Source: Nitrososphaeraceae archaeon
GTDB taxonomy: Archaea; Thermoproteota; Nitrososphaeria; Nitrososphaerales; Nitrososphaeraceae
Assembly (NCBI GenBank): GCA_025449515.1
Contig: JANWJI010000111.1
Location: forward strand, 1 to 18,421
Length of the DNA stretch: 18,421 bases
Direction of reading: 5' to 3'
The position numbers were made by a program, and so were the translations under genes. The notes under the pieces were generated by a model that worked only from the letters and a program-made list of their open reading frames with translations, did not search any database and was not told where the DNA came from. Shown in pieces: positions 1 to 8,333 of this stretch (the first letter of the stretch is position 1; the number at the start of each line of letters is the position of its first letter).

Positions 1-392
1 ACATATTACATCAAGACTAGTGAGAACACAAAACAGAGAATTATCGTTTAGATGTATAGCCTACAATACCCATAGGTTAACAAACCTTACCATAATCACA
101 TGGTTTCTACAAAGCCACGTATTTTGATTCTTTTACTAAAATAATATCGTTGTATAGTATTTCACATTAAAAATAGAGTAATCGATAGAACGAAGACTTA
201 ATTAGGAAGTCGTATGATTGGATCCCTAATATAATCCGAGGTTGTAAATTATAATTGATCACATACTCTATAGCCATTACAGTAATTTTATAGAAATGTC
301 TTATTGTGAAAGGACTTTGATTAAAGCAATAATACAAGTATAATTTTAGAAATGGAAAAGGTAAAAATTCAGTTCATGCGTTATTAAAACAA
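1..392. other. Non-coding stretch upstream of fen
   Basis: I see no convincing open reading frame, tRNA fold or strong inverted repeat here. The stretch is AT-rich with scattered stop codons in all frames. The last 60 bp must hold the fen promoter. Weak TATA-like strings occur near 338-348 and 362-368, but neither is clear enough to call. The left edge may cut through an intergenic region whose upstream gene lies outside the window. Confidence 0.5.
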
Positions 393-1418
393 ATGGGTTT
401 AGATCTTAGGCCACTTGTAGAGACATCATCTATAAATATAACTGAACTGTCTGATAAGATAATTGCAATCGATGCATACAACTCTATATACCAATTTCTT
501 GCCACAATCCGTGGGCCAACCGGAGAATTACTTACAAACAGTAAAGGCTGTGTGACAAGTCATCTAAGCGGCCTCTTTTACCGTAATGTAAGCCTATTGG
601 CAGAGAATATTAAGCTAATATATGTTTTCGATGGTGAACCTAATAACCTGAAATCAAAAGAGATAGAACACAGACAACATTTAAAACAAATAGCGTTTGA
701 AAAGTATGAAGCAGCATTAACAAGCGGTAAGTATGATGATGCACGAAAATATAGTCAAGCTACATCAGTCCTGACCCATGAAATAATAGAAGAATCAAAA
801 ATGGTCTTGACGTTACTTGGTATTCCAATAGTTCAAGCAAAATCAGAAGGAGAAGCATCGGCAGCTTATTTGACAAAATGTGGAATTGCATTTGGTTGTG
901 CTAGTCAAGATTATGATTCATTACTATTTGGAGCAGAGAAACTGATACGAAACGTTACGATCAGCGGCAAGAGAAAAATTCCGAACAGAAATTTATACAT
1001 CGATATAGAACCAGAGATTATCGATCTCAAGCATTTTCTCAGTCACTTATCATTGACCCATGAACAGGTAGTAGATGTAGGAATTTTGATAGGTACTGAT
1101 TTTAATCCGGGAGGTTTTCTAGGCATTGGTCCTAAAACAGCCTTAAAATTAATTAAGGAATATAACAAACTTGAAAATATAGAAAAAATTAGAGATAGAT
1201 TATCAGATGTCCCATATCAAGAAATACGAGATATATTTTTGAGACCAGAAATCCCTAATATTGACAACATTTCATTCAACGAGATAAAATATGATCAGGT
1301 TATTAACTTTCTGTGCGTTGAAAAAAATTTTTCGGTTGATCGAGTGACAGGATCTCTCGATAGATTAAAAAAATCAATAACAAATCGAAACCAGTCATTG
1401 GAAAAATGGTTTGAATAA
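393..1418 (+). CDS. fen: Flap endonuclease 1 (FEN1/XPG family)
   Basis: Structure-specific 5' nuclease that removes 5' flaps during Okazaki-fragment maturation and in repair. It acts with the sliding clamp PCNA. Every acidic metal ligand of the family is present at its usual position: D27 (AIDAYN), D80 (YVFDGEP), E152 and E154 (SEGEAS), D173 and D175 (SQDYDS) and D236 (GTDF). The helix-hairpin-helix GFLGIGPKTALKLI follows at about 241-254. The N-terminus MGLDL fits the family, in which the initiator Met is removed so that Gly contacts DNA. At 341 aa the length is normal. The C-terminal NQSLEKWF (333-340) is a PCNA-interacting peptide in which the usual first-position Gln is Asn. The ATG start is supported by the N-terminal homology. 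The gene converges on the ThyX-like gene, with the stop codons only a base apart. Confidence 0.95.
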   Translation: MGLDLRPLVETSSINITELSDKIIAIDAYNSIYQFLATIRGPTGELLTNSKGCVTSHLSGLFYRNVSLLAENIKLIYVFDGEPNNLKSKEIEHRQHLKQIAFEKYEAALTSGKYDDARKYSQATSVLTHEIIEESKMVLTLLGIPIVQAKSEGEASAAYLTKCGIAFGCASQDYDSLLFGAEKLIRNVTISGKRKIPNRNLYIDIEPEIIDLKHFLSHLSLTHEQVVDVGILIGTDFNPGGFLGIGPKTALKLIKEYNKLENIEKIRDRLSDVPYQEIRDIFLRPEIPNIDNISFNEIKYDQVINFLCVEKNFSVDRVTGSLDRLKKSITNRNQSLEKWFE

Positions 1419-1419
1419 A

Positions 1420-3054
1420 TTAACCCTGCCTTTTCCTTTCTTTATTTTTTTCCTCGGTGAATCTCGCAAGTTCATTCGTGTTCAGATCTACAAAGTGTAT
1501 TCCCTTTGCAAGTATTGGATGTACATTTCTTATCTGTCTATATATCTTCTGGCATACGCTACGATAATCAGAATGTCCTTGTGGAACTGTTCTAAGTTCG
1601 ATCATATGAGTTGCTTCTCGTAGATTAATCTTTATAAAATATGGGTATCTATAAGCAAGATTGACAACGTATTGTGCTTGTTCAGGTAATTTATTTGATA
1701 TAAGAGTGTAGGCTTCATTAGATTTATACATACAATCTTTAAAATCTCTAACAATTCCCAAATCAAAGATCTCTTTAGGAACATCATATCCATGCTTTGT
1801 AGATAACAATTGTCTTTCGAGAGTAAGAAGTCTATGACGATGAAGGTCACGGAACATTCCAAAATTTGTAAATAATTCAAATGTATATTCTACCATTTCA
1901 AAGGCTCTGCCTGGTCTATGCCTCCTATTTGTCCTGAATTTTGTATACTCACAAATGATTTTGTGTCTCTCTTTTGGTTCAAGAGATCTAACATATATCA
2001 TGATATCCTCCAAAGATTGACCTACAGCATATTCATAGAGGATTGCAGAGGACACTTTAACCTCTGCATCAAAATTGTCATCAAAATTTAACAACTTTAC
2101 AAATTCAGGATTTCTTTCTAATTTAATATTTTTTAAATAACGTTGGGATAGCCCCAAGATAGCTTTCTTTGTATCAGTAACATATAATTGAAAAGACTTG
2201 CCATGCCTGTCATTTGAGCGTTTTATAAAAGATGGTATGACTGTGCTAATTTCGGCATAAAGTAGATCAGCTATCGATCTTATTTCATTTAGATCTGAAA
2301 CAAACATAGTTGATAGTAGGTACTCGTATGCTCTACCATTACCTGCTATACCTAAATTCGTAAGTGTAGAGGCAGGTAAAAGCCCACGAAGAACATCAAG
2401 TGTCTTGGCTTTAATCGTTGCATGGTAAATTCTTTTTGCAGATTCAATAGCTGTATCTGATTTCAAGCTGCTATAACATAACTCACGTCGCGATTCAGCA
2501 TCAAAAAAAAGAAATTGATCGATTGGTTCAGATTCCGAAATAAATTTTTGCATTTGTAGAATATTCTTACTATACGTATCAAAGCTATAATCGCATACTT
2601 CTTTATATAGATCAGCATAGGATGAAGACATAATATTCTTTTCTAAATGGTATTTGTATCGGCCATTAATCTTCTGATCAAATGCCACATATCGAGAAGA
2701 TTTTTCAAGATATGACAGCCCTATCCTATGATCTTCTATCTTCTTTGCTGCGATATTTGAAATCCATTCTACTGCTATTTGTGCGTCTCCTAGTTCGGAT
2801 ACAGAATCATCCCCATATTCTAATAGTATTTTATTATAAAACTCTCCTCCTCGATTTGGGTTATTTACAAATTCATCTATGAATATTCGTCGCATAGTCT
2901 TATCTGTTCTGGAATATCTAGACATTAATGCTCCCCTGTCTACTTGTTTAGGCGTAATGATTGCAAAGACTGATTTATCAGTATTCGAAAAATGCGAATT
3001 AAGAAGGAGTTTTTCTTTTTCTGAAAAGCGTTCATAATTAGATACTGGGACCAA
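1420..3054 (-). CDS. Two-domain ThyX-like flavin-dependent thymidylate synthase
   Basis: ThyX makes dTMP from dUMP using methylene-tetrahydrofolate, FAD and NADPH. At 544 aa this protein is about twice a normal ThyX (about 220-250 aa) and reads as two ThyX-type domains. Domain 1 (about 25-285) has YGDDSVSE (80-87), DHRIGLSYLEKSSRY (108-122), a motif like R-LLP (223-227) and N-RAYEYLL (239-247). Domain 2 (about 300-520) has RHRPGRAFE (378-386), HRHRLLTLERQLLS (405-418) and NLREATHMIELRTVPQGH (477-494). The canonical RHR-x7-S signature is not intact in either domain: domain 1 has DHR with Ser one residue late, and domain 2 has RHR with Ser two residues late. Catalysis is therefore inferred, not proven. 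The start is TTG, the only start codon before an in-frame stop at 3061-3063, and a TATA box sits at the expected distance. Confidence 0.8.
   Translation of the reverse strand: MVPVSNYERFSEKEKLLLNSHFSNTDKSVFAIITPKQVDRGALMSRYSRTDKTMRRIFIDEFVNNPNRGGEFYNKILLEYGDDSVSELGDAQIAVEWISNIAAKKIEDHRIGLSYLEKSSRYVAFDQKINGRYKYHLEKNIMSSSYADLYKEVCDYSFDTYSKNILQMQKFISESEPIDQFLFFDAESRRELCYSSLKSDTAIESAKRIYHATIKAKTLDVLRGLLPASTLTNLGIAGNGRAYEYLLSTMFVSDLNEIRSIADLLYAEISTVIPSFIKRSNDRHGKSFQLYVTDTKKAILGLSQRYLKNIKLERNPEFVKLLNFDDNFDAEVKVSSAILYEYAVGQSLEDIMIYVRSLEPKERHKIICEYTKFRTNRRHRPGRAFEMVEYTFELFTNFGMFRDLHRHRLLTLERQLLSTKHGYDVPKEIFDLGIVRDFKDCMYKSNEAYTLISNKLPEQAQYVVNLAYRYPYFIKINLREATHMIELRTVPQGHSDYRSVCQKIYRQIRNVHPILAKGIHFVDLNTNELARFTEEKNKERKRQG
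1431..1452 (+). terminator. Pyrimidine/T-rich terminator after fen
   Basis: A run rich in T (TTTTCCTTTCTTTATTTTTT followed by TCC) begins about 13 bp after the fen stop codon. Archaeal RNA polymerase terminates at oligo-T on the non-template strand without needing a hairpin, so this is a plausible fen terminator. It lies inside the 3' end of the convergent ThyX-like gene, where it encodes that protein's Lys/Arg/Glu-rich tail. Confidence 0.45.
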
Positions 3055-3068
3055 AATTATTCACCTGT

Positions 3069-3082
3069 TATATAATAAATTA
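3069..3082 (-). promoter_or_regulatory. TATA box for the ThyX-like gene
   Basis: Read on the minus strand this is an ATTTATTATATAAC-like AT string centred about 22-25 bp upstream of the TTG start. That is where an archaeal TATA box falls for a leaderless or nearly leaderless transcript, and it supports the TTG start choice. Confidence 0.4.
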
Positions 3083-3111
3083 AATATGTATAATGCAATT
3101 GAAATTGAATG

Positions 3112-3810
3112 TTAGCAATATTGTAAACCAACTTTACAAGTACCTGATGCAACATTATAACAAACACAATCATCTCTAATCTTAACATCATAGAATGAAA
3201 TAGGGTATTCTATATTTGATCCTTCATTATTAGGGATTAATGCATTGTATGGTCTATAAATAATTGATTCGGAATCTGAGGGATTGTCACATAAGCCATA
3301 CATTAGTTGTGATATCTCTATACTATATTTAATAGAATATGGAAAATTGCCCATTTTATTCCACCATTCTATTCCAGTAAAGTGAGTCGTACCTTCGAAT
3401 ACAAAATCTCTGATATTCAGTAAAGGTAGATCAAATCTTTCAATTTGTTTTGTATTCTGATCCTCCAAGATATAAATAATGGACTTTTTCTGATGAGTAA
3501 GAATAATTTGACGGAGGTATGAATGACCCAGTGTAGGCAATATTTGTTTGAATCTATATCTATTTACACCATTAAATATGGCTTCGAAGTAATCTTGATT
3601 ATCAAACTGACATATGAGATTTAGCTCGATTGCTATATTCTGTATGTTGAAGATTTCAAGAAGATAAAGCATCCATGATTTATCTGGTATTTGATTACCC
3701 ATGTCTTCTACCAAGGTTATGACATCAGATATTGCAATAACTCCCTGTGGAGCTATTGGTTTGTTATTAATATCAAGAATCGAACAAAATGATCCTACCC
3801 AAAAATGCAA
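3112..3810 (-). CDS. Uncharacterised 232-aa protein with a Cys-rich C-terminal tail
   Basis: I do not recognise the family. The protein is soluble-looking, with no clear membrane segment and no signal peptide, and is rich in Ile, Tyr and Asn. Its last 20 residues contain four cysteines in a C-x-C-x7-C-x6-C arrangement, with the final Cys as the terminal residue. That pattern suggests a metal or Fe-S site or a disulfide. Other Cys (residue 9, about 67 and about 174) are scattered. The start is TTG: no ATG or GTG lies between it and the upstream in-frame stop at 3844-3846, and a strong TATA string lies about 26-40 bp upstream. Its promoter diverges from the cdvA promoter across a roughly 280-bp gap. 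It is transcribed in the same direction as the ThyX-like gene, 57 bp apart. The function is unknown, and the coding call rests on length, promoter fit and the coherent protein-like composition. Confidence 0.7.
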   Translation of the reverse strand: MHFWVGSFCSILDINNKPIAPQGVIAISDVITLVEDMGNQIPDKSWMLYLLEIFNIQNIAIELNLICQFDNQDYFEAIFNGVNRYRFKQILPTLGHSYLRQIILTHQKKSIIYILEDQNTKQIERFDLPLLNIRDFVFEGTTHFTGIEWWNKMGNFPYSIKYSIEISQLMYGLCDNPSDSESIIYRPYNALIPNNEGSNIEYPISFYDVKIRDDCVCYNVASGTCKVGLQYC

Positions 3811-3835
3811 TGTAGTAAATTTACTATGACGATTG

Positions 3836-3850
3836 TATTTATTTTATATT
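3836..3850 (-). promoter_or_regulatory. TATA box for the 232-aa unknown gene
   Basis: Reading AATATAAAATAAATA on the minus strand, this is one of the best TATA-like strings in the window. Its downstream half is about 26 bp from the TTG start at 3810, implying a very short or absent 5' leader. Confidence 0.45.
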
Positions 3851-4062
3851 GATCATTAAACTTGAGTCAGGATTGTCTGTTTCTCTGGAATGAAGATAGT
3901 AATTCTAGATGATTGATTCTAATTTGCCTTTATGAAATGGATTTAGAATAGCTATAGATTTATTTGATTATAATAATTATCATACCAGATAATTATATCA
4001 AACTGTGTTATAGATGATAAAATGGTTTTGCCAAATAATACAACAATTTTGACAACGTTGCC

Positions 4063-4071
4063 ATTATATCT
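4063..4071 (+). promoter_or_regulatory. Putative TATA box for cdvA
   Basis: ATTATATCT is centred about 24 bp upstream of the cdvA ATG, which predicts transcription starting at or within a few bases of the start codon. The core is weaker than the other TATA strings noted, so this is tentative. Confidence 0.3.
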
Positions 4072-4089
4072 ACTTATTAAACGGATTAC

Positions 4090-4899
4090 ATGAGCGAATT
4101 CAAGCTCGAATTTGTAGGTAAGGAAGTCAAGGATATGTATGGCACATTCATGGGAAAGGTAGTTGGCGTTATAACAGATATTGATGGTTCAATTGAATCT
4201 GTTGGTGTGGATTGCGGATCATCTGGCCTAAATCAACTAGCGTATGAGCAATTATTAGTTCAAGGAGATTATGTGATATATATTCCAAGATGGAGACTTG
4301 ATGCACAGAACCTATTAAGACAAAAGAATCTTACTTTACAAAGAATAAAAGCACTACAAGAAATGGTTGCAGTGAATGATTTGATGAAAGATGATGCTGA
4401 ATTGGTTTATATAAAATATCAGAAGAGATTACGTGATCTTGAAGAAAAAGAAAAAACCATTATTGAATTATTGCAAGAGAGATTAAATCAATTAGATGCA
4501 GAAAACAAAAACATCAAATCAGTATTATTCGACGCAAAGCTGCAATATAGAAGTAGCGAGCTGACAGAGGAAACATATCAACAGATCAGTATACATACAA
4601 ACGATTTGATAGAGCACATTAATCTTGAGAAGGCTGAAATTAATAATGTCAAAATGAGATTAACACAACAGACCTTGGACAATGTAGATTTAGCAATTAA
4701 TACCTCACATCAGAAATCGCCGGGCTCTACTTACACAGAATCACCTTCCAAAATTGAGACAAGTAAACAAAATGAGGTGGCCCACATCATGGTTGCGGAT
4801 GAAGGGAAGAGAACAGAGGAGAAAGCAGTTCAAGGCAATACCAATAATAATGAAACTGACGAAAACAGTTGGCTTAACCACGTAATCCAAAATGAATAA
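4090..4899 (+). CDS. cdvA: Cell division protein CdvA (PRC-barrel plus coiled coil)
   Basis: CdvA is the archaeal-specific membrane- and DNA-associated scaffold that marks mid-cell and recruits the ESCRT-III homologue CdvB. The N-terminal 70 residues form a PRC-barrel-like domain (KLEFVGKEVKDMYGTFMGKV, then VGVITDIDGSIESVGVD, ending YVIYIPRWRLDAQ). A long charged coiled coil follows at about 75-200 (LRDLEEKEKTIIELLQERLN and on). A low-complexity polar linker leads to a short tail containing the hydrophobic motif SWLNHVI. In Sulfolobus the CdvA C-terminus carries the CdvB-binding peptide, and by analogy this last segment is the candidate here. The length of 269 aa is close to known CdvA proteins. 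CdvB and CdvC are not next to it, as expected in Thaumarchaeota, where cdvA is separate from them. Confidence 0.88.
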   Translation: MSEFKLEFVGKEVKDMYGTFMGKVVGVITDIDGSIESVGVDCGSSGLNQLAYEQLLVQGDYVIYIPRWRLDAQNLLRQKNLTLQRIKALQEMVAVNDLMKDDAELVYIKYQKRLRDLEEKEKTIIELLQERLNQLDAENKNIKSVLFDAKLQYRSSELTEETYQQISIHTNDLIEHINLEKAEINNVKMRLTQQTLDNVDLAINTSHQKSPGSTYTESPSKIETSKQNEVAHIMVADEGKRTEEKAVQGNTNNNETDENSWLNHVIQNE

Positions 4900-4912
4900 A
4901 AAACAAAAAACT
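4896..4912 (-). terminator. Oligo-T terminator after the small winged-helix gene
   Basis: On the minus strand the sequence downstream of the winged-helix gene reads two runs of six T separated by one G (TTTTTTGTTTTTT). This is a typical archaeal intrinsic terminator. It overlaps the stop codon region of the convergent cdvA gene. Confidence 0.5.
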
Positions 4913-4937
4913 TTTCAAGAAAAAGGGTGGTAACTTA

Positions 4938-5201
4938 TTATTTACCCTTATTTATGGGAGTCTGTAAAAGTTCACCTATCTCATTATGCATCTTGAGGAA
5001 GTTTAATCCCTTTTCTGTTGTTTTATATGTTTGGGAGCCTTCCAAATATTCTAATAGATTATTTTCAATGAGCACTGAAAGATATTCCCTTAGTTGTGCA
5101 TAGCTAAGAAAGGCTTTGTACATTATCTTTGTCTTTGTTGCGCCTCCATTTGCAGCCTCTAAGATCATTGCTACTATTTCTGTTCTACTTCTGTATTTCA
5201 C
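4938..5201 (-). CDS. Small winged-helix DNA-binding protein (HTH_45 type)
   Basis: This 87-residue protein has a single winged helix-turn-helix domain. A helix at 4-17 (RSRTEIVAMILEAA), the signature NGGATKTKIMYKAFLSYAQLREYLSVLIENNLLEY (recognition helix at about 32-45) and a wing (SQTYKTTEKG) resemble the HTH_45/PadR-like regulators that are abundant in Thaumarchaeota. No ligand domain is visible, so it probably works as a dimeric repressor or chromatin-type factor. The start is GTG. A second copy at 17974-18267 is highly similar, differing by a one-residue insertion in the turn and a longer tail. It converges on cdvA and is divergent from acs. The target genes are unknown. Confidence 0.85.
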   Translation of the reverse strand: MKYRSRTEIVAMILEAANGGATKTKIMYKAFLSYAQLREYLSVLIENNLLEYLEGSQTYKTTEKGLNFLKMHNEIGELLQTPINKGK

Positions 5202-5223
5202 AAGTTAGATACGCTGGATTTCT

Positions 5224-5237
5224 TTATTTTAATATAT
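5224..5237 (-). promoter_or_regulatory. TATA box for the small winged-helix gene
   Basis: On the minus strand this AT string (ATATTAAAATAAAG) is centred about 29 bp upstream of the GTG start at 5201. That agrees with an archaeal TATA box and a leader of only a few bases. Confidence 0.4.
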
Positions 5238-5345
5238 TGACACAATCCTTAGGAACAAAGTTCTAAACGAATATTACACTATTGATTATAGGGATATTAC
5301 AAAATACAACTGGTAAGTTTTGGGTAATGATTATGCATCACAACG

Positions 5346-5354
5346 TTTAAAGTT
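5346..5354 (+). promoter_or_regulatory. TATA box for acs
   Basis: TTTAAAGTT is centred about 26 bp before the ATG at 5376. This spacing predicts a leaderless acs mRNA. Confidence 0.45.
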
Positions 5355-5375
5355 ATCCCCGACTTATAGTGGGAA

Positions 5376-7337
5376 ATGTCTGAACCAGATTCTGACGAAT
5401 TGTCAAAGATTTACAAAGATAGCGGAAGAATCAGAGTAACCCTTGCAGGCAAAAAATTTGAAAAAATTAAGATAAAAGCATCAGAAGATCGAGAACAGTT
5501 CTGGGGAGAACAGGCAAAAAATCTAATTTGGTTTAAAGATTGGGAAAGGGTACTAGATTGGAAAAACCCTCCTTTTGCAAAGTGGTTCGTTGGCGGCAAG
5601 TTGAACGCATCTGTCAACTGTCTTGACAAACATATAGATTCTGGTATAAAAAACAAGGCAGCTATAATTTGGGAAAATGAGAATGGTGAGACTAAAACAC
5701 TTACTTATTTCCAACTATATCATTTTGTTAATAAATTTGCAAATGCATTAAAAACTCTTGGAATAAAAAGCGGAGATCGAGTAATAATTTATCTCCCTAC
5801 GATCCCAGAGATCGTTATTGCAATGTTAGCCTGTTCAAGAATAGGTGCAACACATGTTGTAGTTTTCTCCGGATTTAGTGCCAAAGCATTATCTGATAGA
5901 GCTAGGGATGCAGATTCTAAAATAATTATAACCGCAGACGGCACATTTAGAAGAGGGAAATTTATCGAGCTGAAAAAAATAGTAGACGAGGCAGTACCAT
6001 CGATACCCTCAATAGAACACGTAATTGTTGTAAAAAGAACTTCAAATGATATACGTATGAATGATATAGACGTATGGTGGCACAAAGTCATTGAAAGGGC
6101 TGAATCATTTTGCGAACCCGAGATGCTGGATAGCACACATCCTTTGTATATCCTTTATACATCAGGAACTACGGGTAAACCAAAAGGTGTTTTACACAGT
6201 ACAGGTGGTTACCTTACATATTTATACGCAACAGCGAAATGGGTATTTGATTACAAGAGTACTGACATTTTCTTTTGTACTGCAGATATAGGATGGGTTA
6301 CTGGTCACAGCTACATGGTGTATGCACCACTTATGCATGGAGTGACAGAATTGATGTATGAAGGGACACCAGAGTATCCACAGCCTGATAGATATTGGGC
6401 ATTGGTTGAAAAGCATGGTGTCACAGTTTTGTATACTACCCCTACAGCCCTAAGAATGTATATGAAATTTGGAAACAGTATTCCTAGTTCATTTGATCTA
6501 TCATCTCTTCGTTTATTGGGTACTGTAGGTGAACCGATTAACCCAGATGTTTGGACATGGTACTTCAAAACTATTGGAAAAGAGAATTGCCCTATTATTG
6601 ATACCTGGTGGCAAACAGAAACTGGTGGAATTATGATAAGTGCTTGTACTGGTCTAGATTCTGATATACCAATGAAGCCAGGTTCTGGCACATTTCCTGT
6701 TCCTGGAATAGACGCAAGCATAGTTAATGAAAATGGAGAACCTGTCGCTCCTGGTAAGAAAGGATATCTGGTGATAAAAAAACCTTGGCCTGGAATGTTA
6801 ATGACACTTTGGAAAGATGACTTAAAATATCAGAACACGTACTGGGAAAGATTTAGCGGTGTTTATTATTCTGGCGATTATGCCTTGTCAGATACTGATG
6901 GCTATTTTTGGCTATTAGGAAGGTCAGACGATGTACTCAAAGTAGCAGGACACAGATTAGGCACAATGGAGTTAGAAAGTGCATTTGTATCACACAAGTC
7001 AGTTGCAGAAGCTGCTATTACAAGCAGACCAGATGAGAAAAAGGGTGAGACAATAATTGCGTATTTAATTCTTCGTACAGATTACCTTGAATCTGATCAG
7101 CTACGCCAAGAGCTTATCGATCATATTAGAAATACGGTAGGTCCCATAGCTACGCCTGAAGAAATTTACTTTGTAAATAAGCTTCCAAAAACAAGAAGTG
7201 GAAAAATAATGCGCAGACTACTTAAATCCATATCTACTGGCGAAGAAGTAACAGGCGATATAACTACATTAGAAGACAATTCATCAATAGAAGAAATAAG
7301 ACAAGCATACGATAACACACATAAAGCAAATCGATAA
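5376..7337 (+). CDS. acs: AMP-forming acetyl-CoA synthetase
   Basis: Activates acetate with ATP and CoA to acetyl-CoA, AMP and PPi through an acetyl-adenylate. The 653-aa length is that of full-size Acs. Adenylate-forming motifs appear in order: YTSGTTGKPKG (261-271, phosphate loop), IIDTWWQTETGG (407-418), YSGDYALSDTDGY (498-510), GRSDDVLKVAGHRLG (515-529, hinge) and PKTRSGKIMRRLL (604-616) with catalytic Lys610. Trp411 and Trp412 of the TWWQTE motif match the Trp that limits the acyl pocket to acetate or propionate, so a long-chain substrate is unlikely. Family knowledge says Lys610 is the usual target of protein acetylation. In an autotrophic thaumarchaeon the role could be acetate salvage. 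The carbon-fixation acyl-CoA synthetases described in that group are ADP-forming and unlike this one. It stands alone, 133 bp before the CbiE gene. Confidence 0.93.
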   Translation: MSEPDSDELSKIYKDSGRIRVTLAGKKFEKIKIKASEDREQFWGEQAKNLIWFKDWERVLDWKNPPFAKWFVGGKLNASVNCLDKHIDSGIKNKAAIIWENENGETKTLTYFQLYHFVNKFANALKTLGIKSGDRVIIYLPTIPEIVIAMLACSRIGATHVVVFSGFSAKALSDRARDADSKIIITADGTFRRGKFIELKKIVDEAVPSIPSIEHVIVVKRTSNDIRMNDIDVWWHKVIERAESFCEPEMLDSTHPLYILYTSGTTGKPKGVLHSTGGYLTYLYATAKWVFDYKSTDIFFCTADIGWVTGHSYMVYAPLMHGVTELMYEGTPEYPQPDRYWALVEKHGVTVLYTTPTALRMYMKFGNSIPSSFDLSSLRLLGTVGEPINPDVWTWYFKTIGKENCPIIDTWWQTETGGIMISACTGLDSDIPMKPGSGTFPVPGIDASIVNENGEPVAPGKKGYLVIKKPWPGMLMTLWKDDLKYQNTYWERFSGVYYSGDYALSDTDGYFWLLGRSDDVLKVAGHRLGTMELESAFVSHKSVAEAAITSRPDEKKGETIIAYLILRTDYLESDQLRQELIDHIRNTVGPIATPEEIYFVNKLPKTRSGKIMRRLLKSISTGEEVTGDITTLEDNSSIEEIRQAYDNTHKANR

Positions 7338-7384
7338 GCAGTAATCATAAACTTGCTATTATAAATAATAGACAAATAAAATAA

Positions 7385-7408
7385 AAATCAAGATTGAAAT
7401 CAAGATTG
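7385..7408. repeat. Perfect tandem duplication of a 12-mer
   Basis: AAATCAAGATTG occurs twice head to tail without a gap in the acs-cbiE intergenic region. It probably arose by slippage. No function is implied. Confidence 0.6.
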
Positions 7409-7470
7409 CAGACCAGAATAATGAACATCAAGAAATCTTTAAGGATGGTTGAATATCATGGTATTGTATA

Positions 7471-8169
7471 TTGCCAAAGCGTTTATACACTATTGGAGTC
7501 GGTCCTGGATCAATAAAATATATTACAGATATTGCTAGGGAGGCAATCTACAAATCACGTTATATTATTGGATACAAGTACACTATATCGGCTGTTGAGA
7601 GTCTAATAGATAAAAATAAACAAGAAATTTATGTGATCTCTCTAAAAAATCAAGAAGAACTATATCAGTATATATATGATAGGATGAAAGACGAGGAATA
7701 TTGTGCTGTACTATTTACCGGTGATGTAAATTTTTCCGAATCCGAAGTTGTTGATAGGTTATTAGAAATTTTTGGTGAAAAAAATGTTGAAATTATTCCA
7801 GGTATAAGTTCAATTCAGATTGCAGCAGCAAGATCAAAGGTACCATTAGATAAGGCACACGTAGTTACATTTCATGTAACCACAGATATTGAACAAAAAA
7901 AGAAGGAATTAGTTAGATCTATAATTCTTAGAAAAGATATAATCCTACTACCGCGGCCTTGGCCTAGTGATTCAGAGAAGAATTTTATGCAATCAGAAAT
8001 AGCGATATTTTTAAAAGAGAATGGGATAGATACTTCAAACCTAAATGTCTGGGTTTTTGAGCATCTAACTAATGATAGCAAAGAGACTGTTTTCCGCGGC
8101 AAAGTTAGTGATTTAGAAGGACTGAAATTTAGTGATCTCTCAGTAGTAGTAATTGATCATATAAGATGA
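7471..8169 (+). CDS. cbiE: Cobalt-precorrin-7 C5-methyltransferase (CbiE type)
   Basis: SAM-dependent tetrapyrrole methylase of cobalamin biosynthesis, methylating C5 of the corrin ring. The N-terminal loop LYTIGVGPGS (residues 5-14) is the hallmark of the TP-methylase fold. VEIIPGISSIQIAAARSKVP (about 111-130) matches the CbiE SAM-pocket motif. The middle motif FTGDVNFSES is divergent from the usual SGDPGF. At 232 aa it is a stand-alone CbiE without the CbiT decarboxylase domain, which should be encoded elsewhere. The start must be TTG at 7471: the GVGPGS loop lies right at the N-terminus, and the only upstream in-frame codons before a stop at 7450 are not start codons. An ATG at 7458 is in another frame. 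CTTTAAGG at about 7436-7443 could be the TATA box. Confidence 0.85.
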   Translation: MPKRLYTIGVGPGSIKYITDIAREAIYKSRYIIGYKYTISAVESLIDKNKQEIYVISLKNQEELYQYIYDRMKDEEYCAVLFTGDVNFSESEVVDRLLEIFGEKNVEIIPGISSIQIAAARSKVPLDKAHVVTFHVTTDIEQKKKELVRSIILRKDIILLPRPWPSDSEKNFMQSEIAIFLKENGIDTSNLNVWVFEHLTNDSKETVFRGKVSDLEGLKFSDLSVVVIDHIR

Positions 8170-8175
8170 CAGGCA

Positions 8176-8188
8176 TTCTTTTTCTTCC
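8176..8188 (+). terminator. T-rich terminator after cbiE
   Basis: TTCTTTTTCTTCC starts 7 bp after the cbiE stop codon on the coding strand, consistent with archaeal oligo-T termination. Confidence 0.4.
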
Positions 8189-8333
8189 TCAATATTAGGT
8201 TACAATAAAGCTGCAAATAGTATTCAAAGTTCTAAAATTCATTTTATTTCACTTTTATAAAGACTCGTCCACAATCCATAAATTGTTTCATTTCAGTGGT
8301 ATTACGTTACTACTCTAAACATAAGATATAAAA

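Noticed and set aside
1411..1623. 70-codon frame overlapping the fen stop on the plus strand
   Set aside because: It lies antisense to the ThyX-like C-terminal domain, and its Tyr/Leu/Ser-rich sequence shows no recognisable features.
6311..6721. 136-codon frame on the minus strand inside acs
   Set aside because: It is antisense to the conserved core of acetyl-CoA synthetase. The sense protein is full length and intact, so this is a shadow frame.
7453..7490. Possible frameshift at the cbiE start (ATG at 7458 in another frame)
   Set aside because: The TTG at 7471 gives a complete N-terminus with the GVGPGS loop in the expected place, so no frameshift is needed.
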